Source of the DNA: DATGKD01 sp035294855
Lineage (GTDB): Bacteria > Actinomycetota > Acidimicrobiia > Acidimicrobiales > UBA8190
DNA: 8,171 nt
Direction: 5' to 3'
Assembly (NCBI GenBank): GCA_035294855.1
Contig: DATGKD010000222.1
Location: 1 to 8,171 of the forward strand
Both the position numbers and the translations under genes were made by a program. This document shows positions 1 through 5,210 of this stretch, piece after piece; position 1 is the first letter of the stretch; the number at the start of each line of letters is the position of its first letter. Under the pieces are notes generated by a model that was given only the letters and a program-made list of their open reading frames with translations, was not told where the DNA came from and made no database searches.

Positions 1-318
1 GAGCACCTCGGCGAAGTCGCGGTCGTAGCCGTTCTCGATCAGGGCGGCTCCCACGGTGGGGTCGACGAGGCCACTGGTTACCTCAGCGGCGCTCACGGAC
101 ACGTCGATCGCCTCGAAGAGGTCCTCGCTGACCCACACCGGCTGGCCGGATGCCCGGTGGACCAGGGAGATCTCGGCGTCGTCCCGGAATCGGCTGCACG
201 TCACGTCGATGCGGTCGAGCTCGGCCTCGAGCACCCGGCGAGCGGTGATGAGGTCACCAGGCGTGGTGGCCACCACGCTGGCGGTGGTGCCGATGGCGTC
301 GAAGTCCACCCTCAGCAT
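1..318 (-). CDS. apbE: FAD:protein FMN transferase (ApbE), N-terminal part
   Basis: This enzyme transfers FMN from FAD onto a Ser/Thr of a target flavoprotein, usually outside the cytoplasmic membrane. Only the first 106 codons are in the window; the family is normally about 250-350 residues, so the C-terminal two thirds lie off the left edge. Visible family signatures are the early AIGTTASV strand (residues 8-15), the CSRFRDDAEI block (41-50) that matches the usual FSRFxxDSEL segment, and the LVDPTVGAAL block (84-93) followed by NGYDRDF (96-102). The ATG at 316-318 overlaps the stop of the upstream gene in ATGCTGA, so the two are probably translationally coupled. No lipobox or signal peptide is seen at this start, unlike the lipoprotein forms of ApbE. 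Family assignment is confident; the substrate is unknown, and no FMN_bind-domain protein is visible in the window. Confidence 0.9.
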   Translation of the reverse strand, partial: MLRVDFDAIGTTASVVATTPGDLITARRVLEAELDRIDVTCSRFRDDAEISLVHRASGQPVWVSEDLFEAIDVSVSAAEVTSGLVDPTVGAALIENGYDRDFAEVL

Positions 319-881
319 TTGTGCTTCGTCCCTCCGGACGTGGTGCACGGCTTGGTGGTGGTCGTCGTGGGCGGCTGGGCCGGCGGCTGGGGGGCCGTGG
401 TCGGGGGGGTGGTCGGGGCTGGGTTCGACGGTGCGGGGGCGGGCGTCGGTGGCGGTGCGGGGGCGGCTGCGGGAGCTGATGAAGGGGCGGGAGCAGGAGC
501 CGGCGAGGACCCTGCCGGCGCCGGGCCGGAGGGCGCCGAACCCGGCTTCGGGCTCGCCGTCGACGCCGACGCCGACGCCGAGGACGCGGTCGGGGCGGAG
601 GCGCTGGCTGGGGCCGACGAGGCGCCCGGTGTCGCGGCGCCAGCGGCGGACTCGGGCGTGGTGCTCGATGGTGCAGGCGTCACCGTGGCCGTCGAGGGAC
701 TCCCGGAGCCCACCTGGGCGGCGTTCGACCCCGTGGACTGGCTGCGTGGGTGCCCGGGGATGGCGCCGGCGACCATGCTCGTGAGCCAGGCGGCGCCCGC
801 CGTGGCTCCCAGGGTGGCCACGGCCGTGATCCGGCGAAGCCGGACGTAACCGACGTGGCGAAGGCGCTCGCCTCTTCCCAT
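312..881 (-). CDS. Membrane-anchored Pro/Ala/Ser/Thr-rich protein, unknown function
   Basis: I do not recognise this 189-residue protein. It has a basic N-terminus (about 17 residues, many Arg), one hydrophobic segment at about residues 18-41 that could be a membrane anchor or uncleaved signal, then a long low-complexity linker (about 45-175) of Pro, Ala, Ser and Thr. It ends in a short tail with two cysteines, C179 and the C-terminal residue C189, spaced ten apart. Predicted topology is N-in with the linker and cysteine tail outside the cell. The ATG at 879-881 has GGGGGAG four bases upstream; a GTG directly before it (882-884) would add one residue. The stop overlaps the apbE start by 7 nt, so it is probably cotranscribed with apbE and could act in the same extracytoplasmic flavin/redox process. 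That link rests on context only. The opposite strand is also open, but this is expected from the repetitive composition. Confidence 0.65.
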   Translation of the reverse strand: MGRGERLRHVGYVRLRRITAVATLGATAGAAWLTSMVAGAIPGHPRSQSTGSNAAQVGSGSPSTATVTPAPSSTTPESAAGAATPGASSAPASASAPTASSASASASTASPKPGSAPSGPAPAGSSPAPAPAPSSAPAAAPAPPPTPAPAPSNPAPTTPPTTAPQPPAQPPTTTTTKPCTTSGGTKHKC

Positions 882-988
882 CACGCTCCCCCGATGTAGC
901 CAGCTGCCCGGATGGGCCGTGGTCGCCGCCCCGACCCCGGCCCCAGGGCGTCATTCACTACGGACGTCGGTCGGTCACCTTGTGCAGA

Positions 989-1064
989 GCCGGAGAAAAT
1001 TCCCGGCGAAAGTCCGGGGCCGTCCGCACGTACTTCAGGCGTCACCAACAGGGGGAGGGACGCC
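989..1064 (+). promoter_or_regulatory. Structured leader with sequestered ribosome-binding site (candidate)
   Basis: Two hairpins precede the small ORF at 1065. In the first, GCCGG (989-993) can pair with CCGGC (1003-1007). Alternatively CCCGGC (1002-1007) can close a GAAA tetraloop with G-CCGGG (1012, 1014-1018, bulged T1013), so the two structures are mutually exclusive. In the second, GGCGTC (1038-1043) pairs perfectly with GACGCC (1059-1064), directly abutting the ATG and placing the purine-rich GGGGGAGG Shine-Dalgarno stretch in the loop. This layout suits translational control by a switch or protein, but it matches no riboswitch class I know. The fold is read from sequence only. Confidence 0.3.
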
Positions 1065-1262
1065 ATGGAGGAGCGACTGAGTCCCGATCGATGCCTCGGG
1101 GACGCCGAGCTCAGCGCCCGGGCAGTCCGGTGCTACCGGGACGCCGAGAGGGCGATGGCCGAGTGGAGTCGGTACGTCCGCTCCCACGAGCGAGCCGCAC
1201 GACGGTCGTCGACGTGCGGCTCGTTGTCCGGTCGACGCCCACCCGCCACCGCGGCGGCCTGA
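1065..1262 (+). CDS. Small hypothetical protein, 65 aa
   Basis: A possible small gene, not recognised. The ATG at 1065 has a GGGGGAGGG Shine-Dalgarno stretch ending about 6 bases upstream. Residues 1-48 are charged and helix-prone, with the run DAELSARAVRCYRDAERAMA followed by EWSRYVRSHERAARR, which looks like an amphipathic helix. The last 17 residues are Ser/Arg/Pro/Ala-rich and less protein-like. G/C at third codon positions is high, in keeping with the neighbours. The frame stays open upstream to 912, but the good ribosome site favours 1065. Against it: a strong terminator-like hairpin (1191-1223) lies inside the ORF, so either the 3' end is not translated as shown or the region is a non-coding RNA. 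It is transcribed divergently from the Pro-rich protein gene. Confidence 0.4.
   Translation: MEERLSPDRCLGDAELSARAVRCYRDAERAMAEWSRYVRSHERAARRSSTCGSLSGRRPPATAAA
1191..1227 (+). terminator. Strong GC-rich hairpin, terminator-like
   Basis: CGAGCCGCACG (1191-1201) is the exact reverse complement of CGTGCGGCTCG (1213-1223), giving an 11-bp stem with an 11-nt loop, followed by TTGTCC. The stem is strong but the T-tract is poor, as is common in high-GC bacteria. It lies inside the 65-aa ORF, so it may instead be an attenuator or the end of a small RNA starting upstream. Confidence 0.4.
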
Positions 1263-1271
1263 GCAGACACC

Positions 1272-1310
1272 CAGAACCGACGCTCAGAACCGACGCTCAG
1301 AACCGACGCG
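1272..1310. repeat. Three tandem copies of a 13-bp repeat
   Basis: The unit CAGAACCGACGCT occurs at 1272-1284 and 1285-1297 exactly, and at 1298-1310 with the last base T changed to G. It begins 10 bp after the stop of the 65-aa ORF. The permuted core ACGCTCAGAACCG closely resembles the 14-bp unit at 1860-1943 (ACGCTCCGAACCGC). Confidence 0.9.
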
Positions 1311-1610
1311 CGAACAACTTGAAGCGTTTGCGTTGATTCGCTCAGTCGGGGGCCGGTGGCGCGGCGTGCTCGACCTCGCACCGGTGGGCGCGTCACGCAC
1401 TGCGCACGCGCGGTCGAAAGCACGCGGTCGACGCATGCTCACCAGCAACATCACGAGCCTTTGTCGCGAACTGGCGGCCAGGGCGATGCCCAGGTTGCGC
1501 CCAACTTCTTGTCGCCGTGAATCATTGGCCAAGGATGCGCGAGCCGGCGACGACGCCATGTCCGTTGTCGTTGCCCGGGGGCATGGCGACGAGCGACACG
1601 TGAACGTGTT

Positions 1611-1626
1611 CGGGCGATAACGCCCG
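1611..1626 (-). terminator. Short hairpin after the 49-aa ORF (candidate terminator)
   Basis: CGGGCG (1611-1616) and CGCCCG (1621-1626) form a 6-bp stem with an ATAA loop (TTAT on the minus strand). On the minus strand it begins 9 bases after the stop codon of the small ORF at 1636-1785. There is no T-tract, so its role as a terminator is tentative. Confidence 0.35.
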
Positions 1627-1635
1627 GCGAGGTAC

Positions 1636-1785
1636 TCAGGCTGGCCGGACGTATCGCATCGTGACGCGCAGGAGTTCGGTGAGATCGCGCCAGAAGCGGT
1701 AGCCGGCGAGAGTCACGCCTAGCTCAGGGGCGAACGTTTGCGAACCTCTGGCTTGGAGCTGGTCTATGTCCGACGTGGATCGCAT
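1636..1785 (-). CDS. Small hypothetical protein, 49 aa
   Basis: A short unrecognised ORF on the minus strand, ATG at 1783-1785, stop TGA at 1636-1638. It has a good Shine-Dalgarno: GAGAGGT ending 7 bases before the ATG. Residues 1-20 are polar (MRSTSDIDQLQ...). Residues 21-49 read ELGVTLAGYRFWRDLTELLR then VTMRYVRPA, with hydrophobic residues spaced as in an amphipathic helix and a basic C-terminus. No signal peptide, Cys pair or DNA-binding motif is seen. A hairpin lies 9 bases after the stop, so ribosome site, ORF and hairpin together look like a monocistronic small gene. It sits between the two related tandem-repeat arrays. It could be a real small protein, a remnant of a larger gene, or chance; the ribosome site and composition favour a real gene modestly. 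Confidence 0.45.
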   Translation of the reverse strand: MRSTSDIDQLQARGSQTFAPELGVTLAGYRFWRDLTELLRVTMRYVRPA

Positions 1786-1859
1786 GGTCTGTACCTCTCA
1801 CGCCGCCCACCGTGTACATCGTTCGTACGGACCACGACGAGGCTTCTTGCGCCAACCGG

Positions 1860-1943
1860 ACGCTCCGAGCCGCACGCTCCGAACCGCACGCTCCGAACCG
1901 CACGCTCCGGGCGGTACGCTCCGGGAGGCGCGCTCCGGGCGGC
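1860..1943. repeat. Six tandem copies of a 14-bp repeat
   Basis: Six contiguous 14-bp units start at 1860, 1874, 1888, 1902, 1916 and 1930. The first three follow ACGCTCCGAACCGC (unit 1 has G for the first A of GAACC). The last three drift to ACGCTCCGGGCGGT, ACGCTCCGGGAGGC and GCGCTCCGGGCGGC. The invariant part is CGCTCCG, one repeat every 14 bp. The period is not a multiple of three, so the array is not conserved as a peptide repeat. Confidence 0.9.
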
Positions 1944-2028
1944 GCGAATTGCTGCACCGCTGGCTCTCGCCCAGCTCCGTCACATCGTCGTCACGCTGGG
2001 CACGAAGGCACCCACGGAACAACCGCCT

Positions 2029-2046
2029 GCCCATCCACCGATGGGC
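2029..2046. other. Perfect 7-bp hairpin with CACC loop
   Basis: GCCCATC (2029-2035) pairs with GATGGGC (2040-2046) around a four-base loop. There is no T-tract on either strand. It may end transcription from the gene-poor region before the GGDEF-EAL promoter, or be an operator; nothing decides between these. Confidence 0.35.
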
Positions 2047-2112
2047 GCGTTTCGGCATCAAGAATTCGGCAATGCAGCGGTTGACGCGTCCTAGTACGCG
2101 TTCGGTGTCGCG

Positions 2113-2118
2113 TAGGAT
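2113..2118 (+). promoter_or_regulatory. Possible -10 box (TAGGAT) for the GGDEF-EAL gene
   Basis: TAGGAT matches the actinobacterial TANNNT -10 pattern. No good -35 lies at 16-18 bp; a TTGACG at 2081-2086 is 26 bp away, too far for a standard sigma-70 spacing. The call is weak. An inverted repeat GACCT-CA-AGGTC (2155-2166) about 40 bp downstream could be an operator. Confidence 0.25.
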
Positions 2119-2293
2119 CGGGGGTGGGTGTGATCGGGCGTGTGGCTCGATCGTGACCTCAAGGTCGGGACCTCGTTACGGGATCGCCGCGCGCCCAGCC
2201 GGGTCGGATTGCCCGGACGGGGTACGGGAATTTGCCGATTGAACAGGAGTAGACGGGACCGGCGACCGGGCCCGAAGGATCGGAGCGGCGGGA

Positions 2294-3931
2294 GTGCAGG
2301 ACGAGAGCGAGCTCGGCGGCGAGTCGACGAGGGCACATGAGCCCCGCCGCCGCGGTCTCGGCAAGGGTCTCGGCGCCATCCTCTCCGCACCGGCGCCCCA
2401 GATCGGCGTCGATGACCGGGTCCTCCACGACCCTCTGACGGCACTTCCCAACCGGGTCCTCCTCGACGACAAGCTGAACGACGCCGTCGCCGCGTGCCAC
2501 TCGGACGACGCGCCCGTCGGCGTGTTCTTCGTCGCCCTGGACCGCTTCTCGCGCGTGAACGAGCTCTTCGGGCATCAGGCTGGCGACGACCTTCTGAACG
2601 ACGTCGCCGCCAGGCTCTGCGCGTCGCGACGCCGGACCGACACCGTCGCCCGTTTTGGCGGCGACGAGTTCGTCGTGGTGTGCCCCTACATCGGCGGCGA
2701 GGAAGACGCTGCACGCGTCGCGCAACAGTTGCTCGACGAGGTGGCGCGCCCGACCTCGGTCGACGGTGTCGAGCACCAGCTCACCGCGAGTGTGGGTGTC
2801 GTGGTCACTGAAACGGGCGAACCACCCGACCCTGCCGACACGCTGCGCCCTGACATGCTCCTGGGGAACGCCGCGCTCGCGATGCGCTATGCCAAGGACG
2901 AAGGCGGTGGCTCCTGGCGCTTCTTCGAGCCCTTGATGCGCGAGCACGCCGCTGCGCGGCACAAGAGCCGACAAGGACTGCGCGCCGCCATGGAGAGCGG
3001 GGACCTGGTCGTCGACTATCAGCCCGTGATCGATCTGGCGAGCGGGGCACTGGTCAGCGAGCTCGCGATCATCCGGCCTTCGTCGCCCGACACCGATGCG
3101 CCGGAAGAGCTCGGCGCACTGGCGCCGTCGGTGTGGGAGCTCCTCGACGAGGCTGAGGAGGCCGGCCTGGGACCGTCGGTGGCGCGCTGGCTCCTCGACA
3201 CGACGTTGTGTGACCTCTCACTCCGAATGAAGGCGTCGCCGCTGCCCGACGATTTCCGCTTGTGGATCAAGGTGTCGCTCGGCCAGGTGACCGACCCCTC
3301 GTTCCTCGAGTCCCTGGACGAGCTCACCGCGAAGTACCGACTGGCGCCGGCGGTCCTCGGTCTCGACGTCCGGGAGGCGCCCACGTCGAACCTGGCGTCG
3401 GTGGCGTCCGTCATCGACGCTCTCGGGGAGCGGGGGGTCCTCTGTTCGCTCGACGACTTCGGAGCGGGCCCGTCCAATCTCGACTGGCTCCAGCAGCTGC
3501 CGATCGCCGGCATCAAGCTTTCGCCGCTCGTCGTGGCCTCGATCGACCCCGCCACCGATGACAGGCCGGATGATCCCGGTGCCTCCGATGACACCCGCGT
3601 CGGCGTCCCGAGCGACGACGGGCGAGGTGGGGCGCTCGTGCGCGGCCTCGTCTCCCTCGGGAGCGCGCTCGGCCTGCCGGTCGTCGCGCAGGGCGTGACC
3701 ACCGCGGGCCAGGCCGCGGCCCTCAGGCTCCTGGGCTGCGAGTTTGGCTCCGGCCCGTACTTCGACGGCCTCGGTTCGGCCCCCCACTTCGAGTCCTCCG
3801 CCACGACGTTCGCCCACGCCCGCGCCGAACAGTCGGAACGGGTCGCGCCTGCGGGCAACGACGGTCTTTGGGCGGTGCCGGGCTCTCCGAACGAGGCCCC
3901 CGGCTCGACGTCGACGTTCCTCGAGCCCTGA
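2294..3931 (+). CDS. GGDEF-EAL c-di-GMP signalling protein with ParB-like N-terminal peptide and degenerate active sites
   Basis: A 545-residue cytoplasmic protein of the diguanylate cyclase/phosphodiesterase class; no membrane segment or PAS/GAF sensor is seen. Start GTG 2294 has GGAG 8 bases upstream. Residues 18-30 (RRRGLGKGLGAIL) resemble the extreme N-terminus of ParB/Spo0J, which contacts ParA. The GGDEF domain (about 44-215) has HDPLTALPNR (45-54), GGDEF at 122-126 and an RxxD I-site at 113-116, exactly five residues before it. However, the usual first metal-binding Asp of the DxDxF strand is Ala81, with FK and ND changed to FS and NE. The EAL domain (about 225-505) has lost most catalytic residues: EAL aligns with LAI (257-259), the Asn is K326, the Asp after the catalytic Lys is S410, AEGVE is AQGVT (465-469) and the late Gln is S486. 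DDFG (387-390) and K408 remain. An Asp-rich insert spans about 418-446, with a disordered tail after about 508. Phosphodiesterase activity is very unlikely; cyclase activity is uncertain; c-di-GMP binding is plausible. Confidence 0.9.
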   Translation: MQDESELGGESTRAHEPRRRGLGKGLGAILSAPAPQIGVDDRVLHDPLTALPNRVLLDDKLNDAVAACHSDDAPVGVFFVALDRFSRVNELFGHQAGDDLLNDVAARLCASRRRTDTVARFGGDEFVVVCPYIGGEEDAARVAQQLLDEVARPTSVDGVEHQLTASVGVVVTETGEPPDPADTLRPDMLLGNAALAMRYAKDEGGGSWRFFEPLMREHAAARHKSRQGLRAAMESGDLVVDYQPVIDLASGALVSELAIIRPSSPDTDAPEELGALAPSVWELLDEAEEAGLGPSVARWLLDTTLCDLSLRMKASPLPDDFRLWIKVSLGQVTDPSFLESLDELTAKYRLAPAVLGLDVREAPTSNLASVASVIDALGERGVLCSLDDFGAGPSNLDWLQQLPIAGIKLSPLVVASIDPATDDRPDDPGASDDTRVGVPSDDGRGGALVRGLVSLGSALGLPVVAQGVTTAGQAAALRLLGCEFGSGPYFDGLGSAPHFESSATTFAHARAEQSERVAPAGNDGLWAVPGSPNEAPGSTSTFLEP

Positions 3932-3944
3932 GAGCCGGGAAGCC

Positions 3945-3971
3945 CTGACGGGCGCCGCCCGCAACCGTCAG
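3945..3971. terminator. Hairpin between convergent genes (candidate bidirectional terminator)
   Basis: CTGACGG (3945-3951) pairs with CCGTCAG (3965-3971) around a 13-nt loop. An alternative inner hairpin CGGGC-GCC-GCCCG uses 3949-3961. The element occupies the 36-nt gap between the convergent GGDEF-EAL and AhpD-like genes and includes the stop of the latter. No T-tract is present. Confidence 0.45.
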
Positions 3972-4450
3972 ACGTCGGTGAGCGAGGTCTCGTCGATGCC
4001 GAGCGAGCGGAGCATCCGCCCGAGACCGAGGAACGCCCCCAGGCAGATGGTGAGGTCGAGCACCTCGGCGTCCGAGAAGACGCTGCGCAGCTCCCCGAAG
4101 AACGTGTCGTCGATGTTTAGGTGGTCGACGGCGAAGCGTTGGGCGTACTCCACGGCCAGCCGTTCCTGTGCCGAATAGCGGTCCTCCGACGGGTGCTCGG
4201 ACACATGCCGGTAGAAGTCCTCGGTGAGGCCCTGGTCCTTGACCGAATCGGCTCGGAAGGCGAGGCAGACCGCACAGTCGTTGAGCTGGGCGATACGGAT
4301 ACGCGCGGCCTCGCGCACACGAACGGGCAGGATGCTCCGGTTGTAGACGGTGTCCACCAAGCGGCTGACGGCGCGCCCCATCTCGGGACGCAGCGTCCAC
4401 ACCTGGACGGCGTCGCCTCCGTCGCCACCCGGGACGTCGATGCGGGCCAT
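3968..4450 (-). CDS. Carboxymuconolactone decarboxylase / AhpD-like protein
   Basis: A 160-residue single-domain all-helical protein of the CMD/AhpD superfamily, which includes alkylhydroperoxidase partners that act through a CxxC redox pair. The core reads VREAARIRIAQLNDCAVCLAFR. Using AhpD of M. tuberculosis as guide (Glu118, Cys130, Cys133, His137), E47, C59 and C62 are conserved at the correct spacing, but the His is R66. Redox disulfide chemistry is therefore possible, while the proton relay of true AhpD is altered. The C-terminal half (AEYAQRFAVD-like helix at about 96-110 and LDLTICLGAFLGLGRM at about 135-150) fits the family. The ATG at 4448-4450 has no clear Shine-Dalgarno; TACGCT (4460-4465, minus) lies 9 bases upstream, so a leaderless transcript is possible. 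It follows the nitroreductase gene by 52 nt on the same strand, so cotranscription is also possible. Function is likely detoxification or redox; the substrate is unknown. Confidence 0.88.
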   Translation of the reverse strand: MARIDVPGGDGGDAVQVWTLRPEMGRAVSRLVDTVYNRSILPVRVREAARIRIAQLNDCAVCLAFRADSVKDQGLTEDFYRHVSEHPSEDRYSAQERLAVEYAQRFAVDHLNIDDTFFGELRSVFSDAEVLDLTICLGAFLGLGRMLRSLGIDETSLTDV

Positions 4451-4502
4451 CGCCGCCGCAGCGTACCTGGGGCCCTGAACCGGGACGAGGCGCCCCGGCG
4501 GA

Positions 4503-5204
4503 TCAGCTCCACACGTCCGCGCCGATGGTGTCCTCCGACGATGAAGAAGAAGACAGTGAAGGCGACGGTGGAGGAGACGGTGGAGAAGATGGCGGAGGCG
4601 GCGACGTCAATCGCCGGACAGCCGACGCCGGGTCGCGCCGGCCTCGACGCGCCGAGGCCGACGGCGTGTCGAGGCCGTCGCCCTCGCCGATGAGGACCGC
4701 GCCCAGGTACCGCGATTCGTCGCCGACATCGAGAGCCGAGCGGAGCTCTGACTCGCCCCGGAAATTGCCGAGGAAGCACGCACCGAGCCCGACGTCGACA
4801 GCCGCCAGCAGCATCAGCAGAACCGCGAACCCCCCGTCGACGAGCCAGTAGGGGATCGGCCACGCGTCAGGACCGGTCCCGAGGCCGCTGGCGACCTTGT
4901 CCGGCTCGGCGTAGCGGGCCACGTATGCGCCGGGGTTCACGAAGACCGCCACGACGACCGGCGCCCGGGAGAGCCCGGGCCACCGGGGGGAGGTCGCCCG
5001 CCAGTCGGCCGTCGTGGTCGCTTCCCAGAAAAGGGCCGTCTCCGCGGGTCCGACGAGAACGACTGCTTCCCATCCATCGGCGTTCCCCGCTGAGGGTGCG
5101 GCGGCGGCAGCGGCGACGATCTTCGTGAGGATCGTGTCGGGGACGGGGCGGCCCGAGAAGCTGCGCACCATGTGCCGCGTCCGCATCACCTCCGTGAGCT
5201 CCAC
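4503..5204 (-). CDS. Nitroreductase-family FMN oxidoreductase with Ser/Pro-rich tail
   Basis: A 233-residue nitroreductase-fold flavoenzyme; these use NAD(P)H to reduce nitro compounds, quinones or other electrophiles. RTRHMVRSF (8-16) is the FMN-phosphate-binding RxxR segment and APSAGNADGW (36-45) the conserved SAGN turn. WLVDGGFAVLLMLLAA, then a central GLGACFLGNF helix-loop, and YLGAVLIGEGDG complete the fold. The conserved part ends near residue 198 (SASARRGRRDPASAVRR). A tail of 35 residues made of Pro and Ser runs, then SEDTIGADVWS, is unlike the family's usual basic/Trp ending and comes from a near-triplet repetitive DNA stretch. I choose the GTG at 5202-5204: TACGGT lies 8 bases upstream (5213-5218, minus), which fits a leaderless mRNA. 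The frame stays open to 5441, but that would translate the 27-bp repeats and overlap the start of the divergent gene. It probably shares a transcript with the AhpD-like gene. Confidence 0.87.
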   Translation of the reverse strand: MELTEVMRTRHMVRSFSGRPVPDTILTKIVAAAAAAPSAGNADGWEAVVLVGPAETALFWEATTTADWRATSPRWPGLSRAPVVVAVFVNPGAYVARYAEPDKVASGLGTGPDAWPIPYWLVDGGFAVLLMLLAAVDVGLGACFLGNFRGESELRSALDVGDESRYLGAVLIGEGDGLDTPSASARRGRRDPASAVRRLTSPPPPSSPPSPPPSPSLSSSSSSEDTIGADVWS

Positions 5205-5210
5205 GCCGGC

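Larger units (their letters stand above)
1263..1635. other. Gene-poor stretch without a convincing gene
   Basis: This 373-nt stretch holds the 13-bp tandem repeat at its left end and the small hairpin at 1611-1626. Open frames on both strands (plus 1333-1620 from a TTG; minus 1284-1559) have no clear ribosome site, no recognisable domain and Arg/Ser-rich composition. Base composition is visibly less GC-biased than in the flanking genes around 1311-1345. I see no tRNA, IS or attachment site. Confidence 0.5.
1786..2293. other. Long intergenic region ahead of the GGDEF-EAL gene
   Basis: This 508-nt stretch holds the 14-bp tandem array (1860-1943), a 7-bp hairpin (2029-2046), a possible promoter (2113-2118), and an inverted repeat GACCT-CA-AGGTC (2155-2166) downstream of it. 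Overlapping open frames on both strands derive from the repeat array or mirror the GGDEF-EAL gene and have no ribosome sites. If the promoter call is right, the GGDEF-EAL mRNA has a leader of about 170 nt, unusually long next to the short leaders inferred for the other genes. Confidence 0.45.

Noticed and set aside
738..830. An ApbE flavinylation motif (GAT) in the hydrophobic segment of the Pro-rich protein
   Set aside because: The GAT lies inside the predicted membrane anchor without the preceding Ser/Thr of the usual motif and without an FMN_bind domain.
157..849. Long plus-strand open frames (56-784 and 157-849) opposite the Pro-rich and apbE genes
   Set aside because: They are Gly/Ala/Val or Arg/Ser low complexity with no ribosome site, explained by the GC-rich repetitive minus-strand gene; the minus strand carries a clear ApbE signature.
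980..1064. c-di-GMP-I (GEMM) riboswitch or RNase P RNA, suggested by a GAAA tetraloop and GAAAGTCCGGG
   Set aside because: The conserved GEMM segments (such as ACGCAAAGC) are absent, and the other universal RNase P blocks (such as ACAGAGAGC) are missing; the match is a short common string.
1333..1620. 95-aa plus-strand ORF
   Set aside because: TTG start without ribosome site, Arg/Ala/Ser-rich without domain-like pattern, and its stop falls in the loop of the hairpin assigned to the opposite-strand small ORF.
1272..1943. Iterons of a plasmid origin
   Set aside because: Units of 13-14 bp are short and diverging, with no Rep gene, AT-rich unwinding element or DnaA boxes recognised nearby.
2159..2974. 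271-aa minus-strand ORF opposite the GGDEF-EAL gene
   Set aside because: It is the complement of recognisable GGDEF codons and shows no motif of its own.
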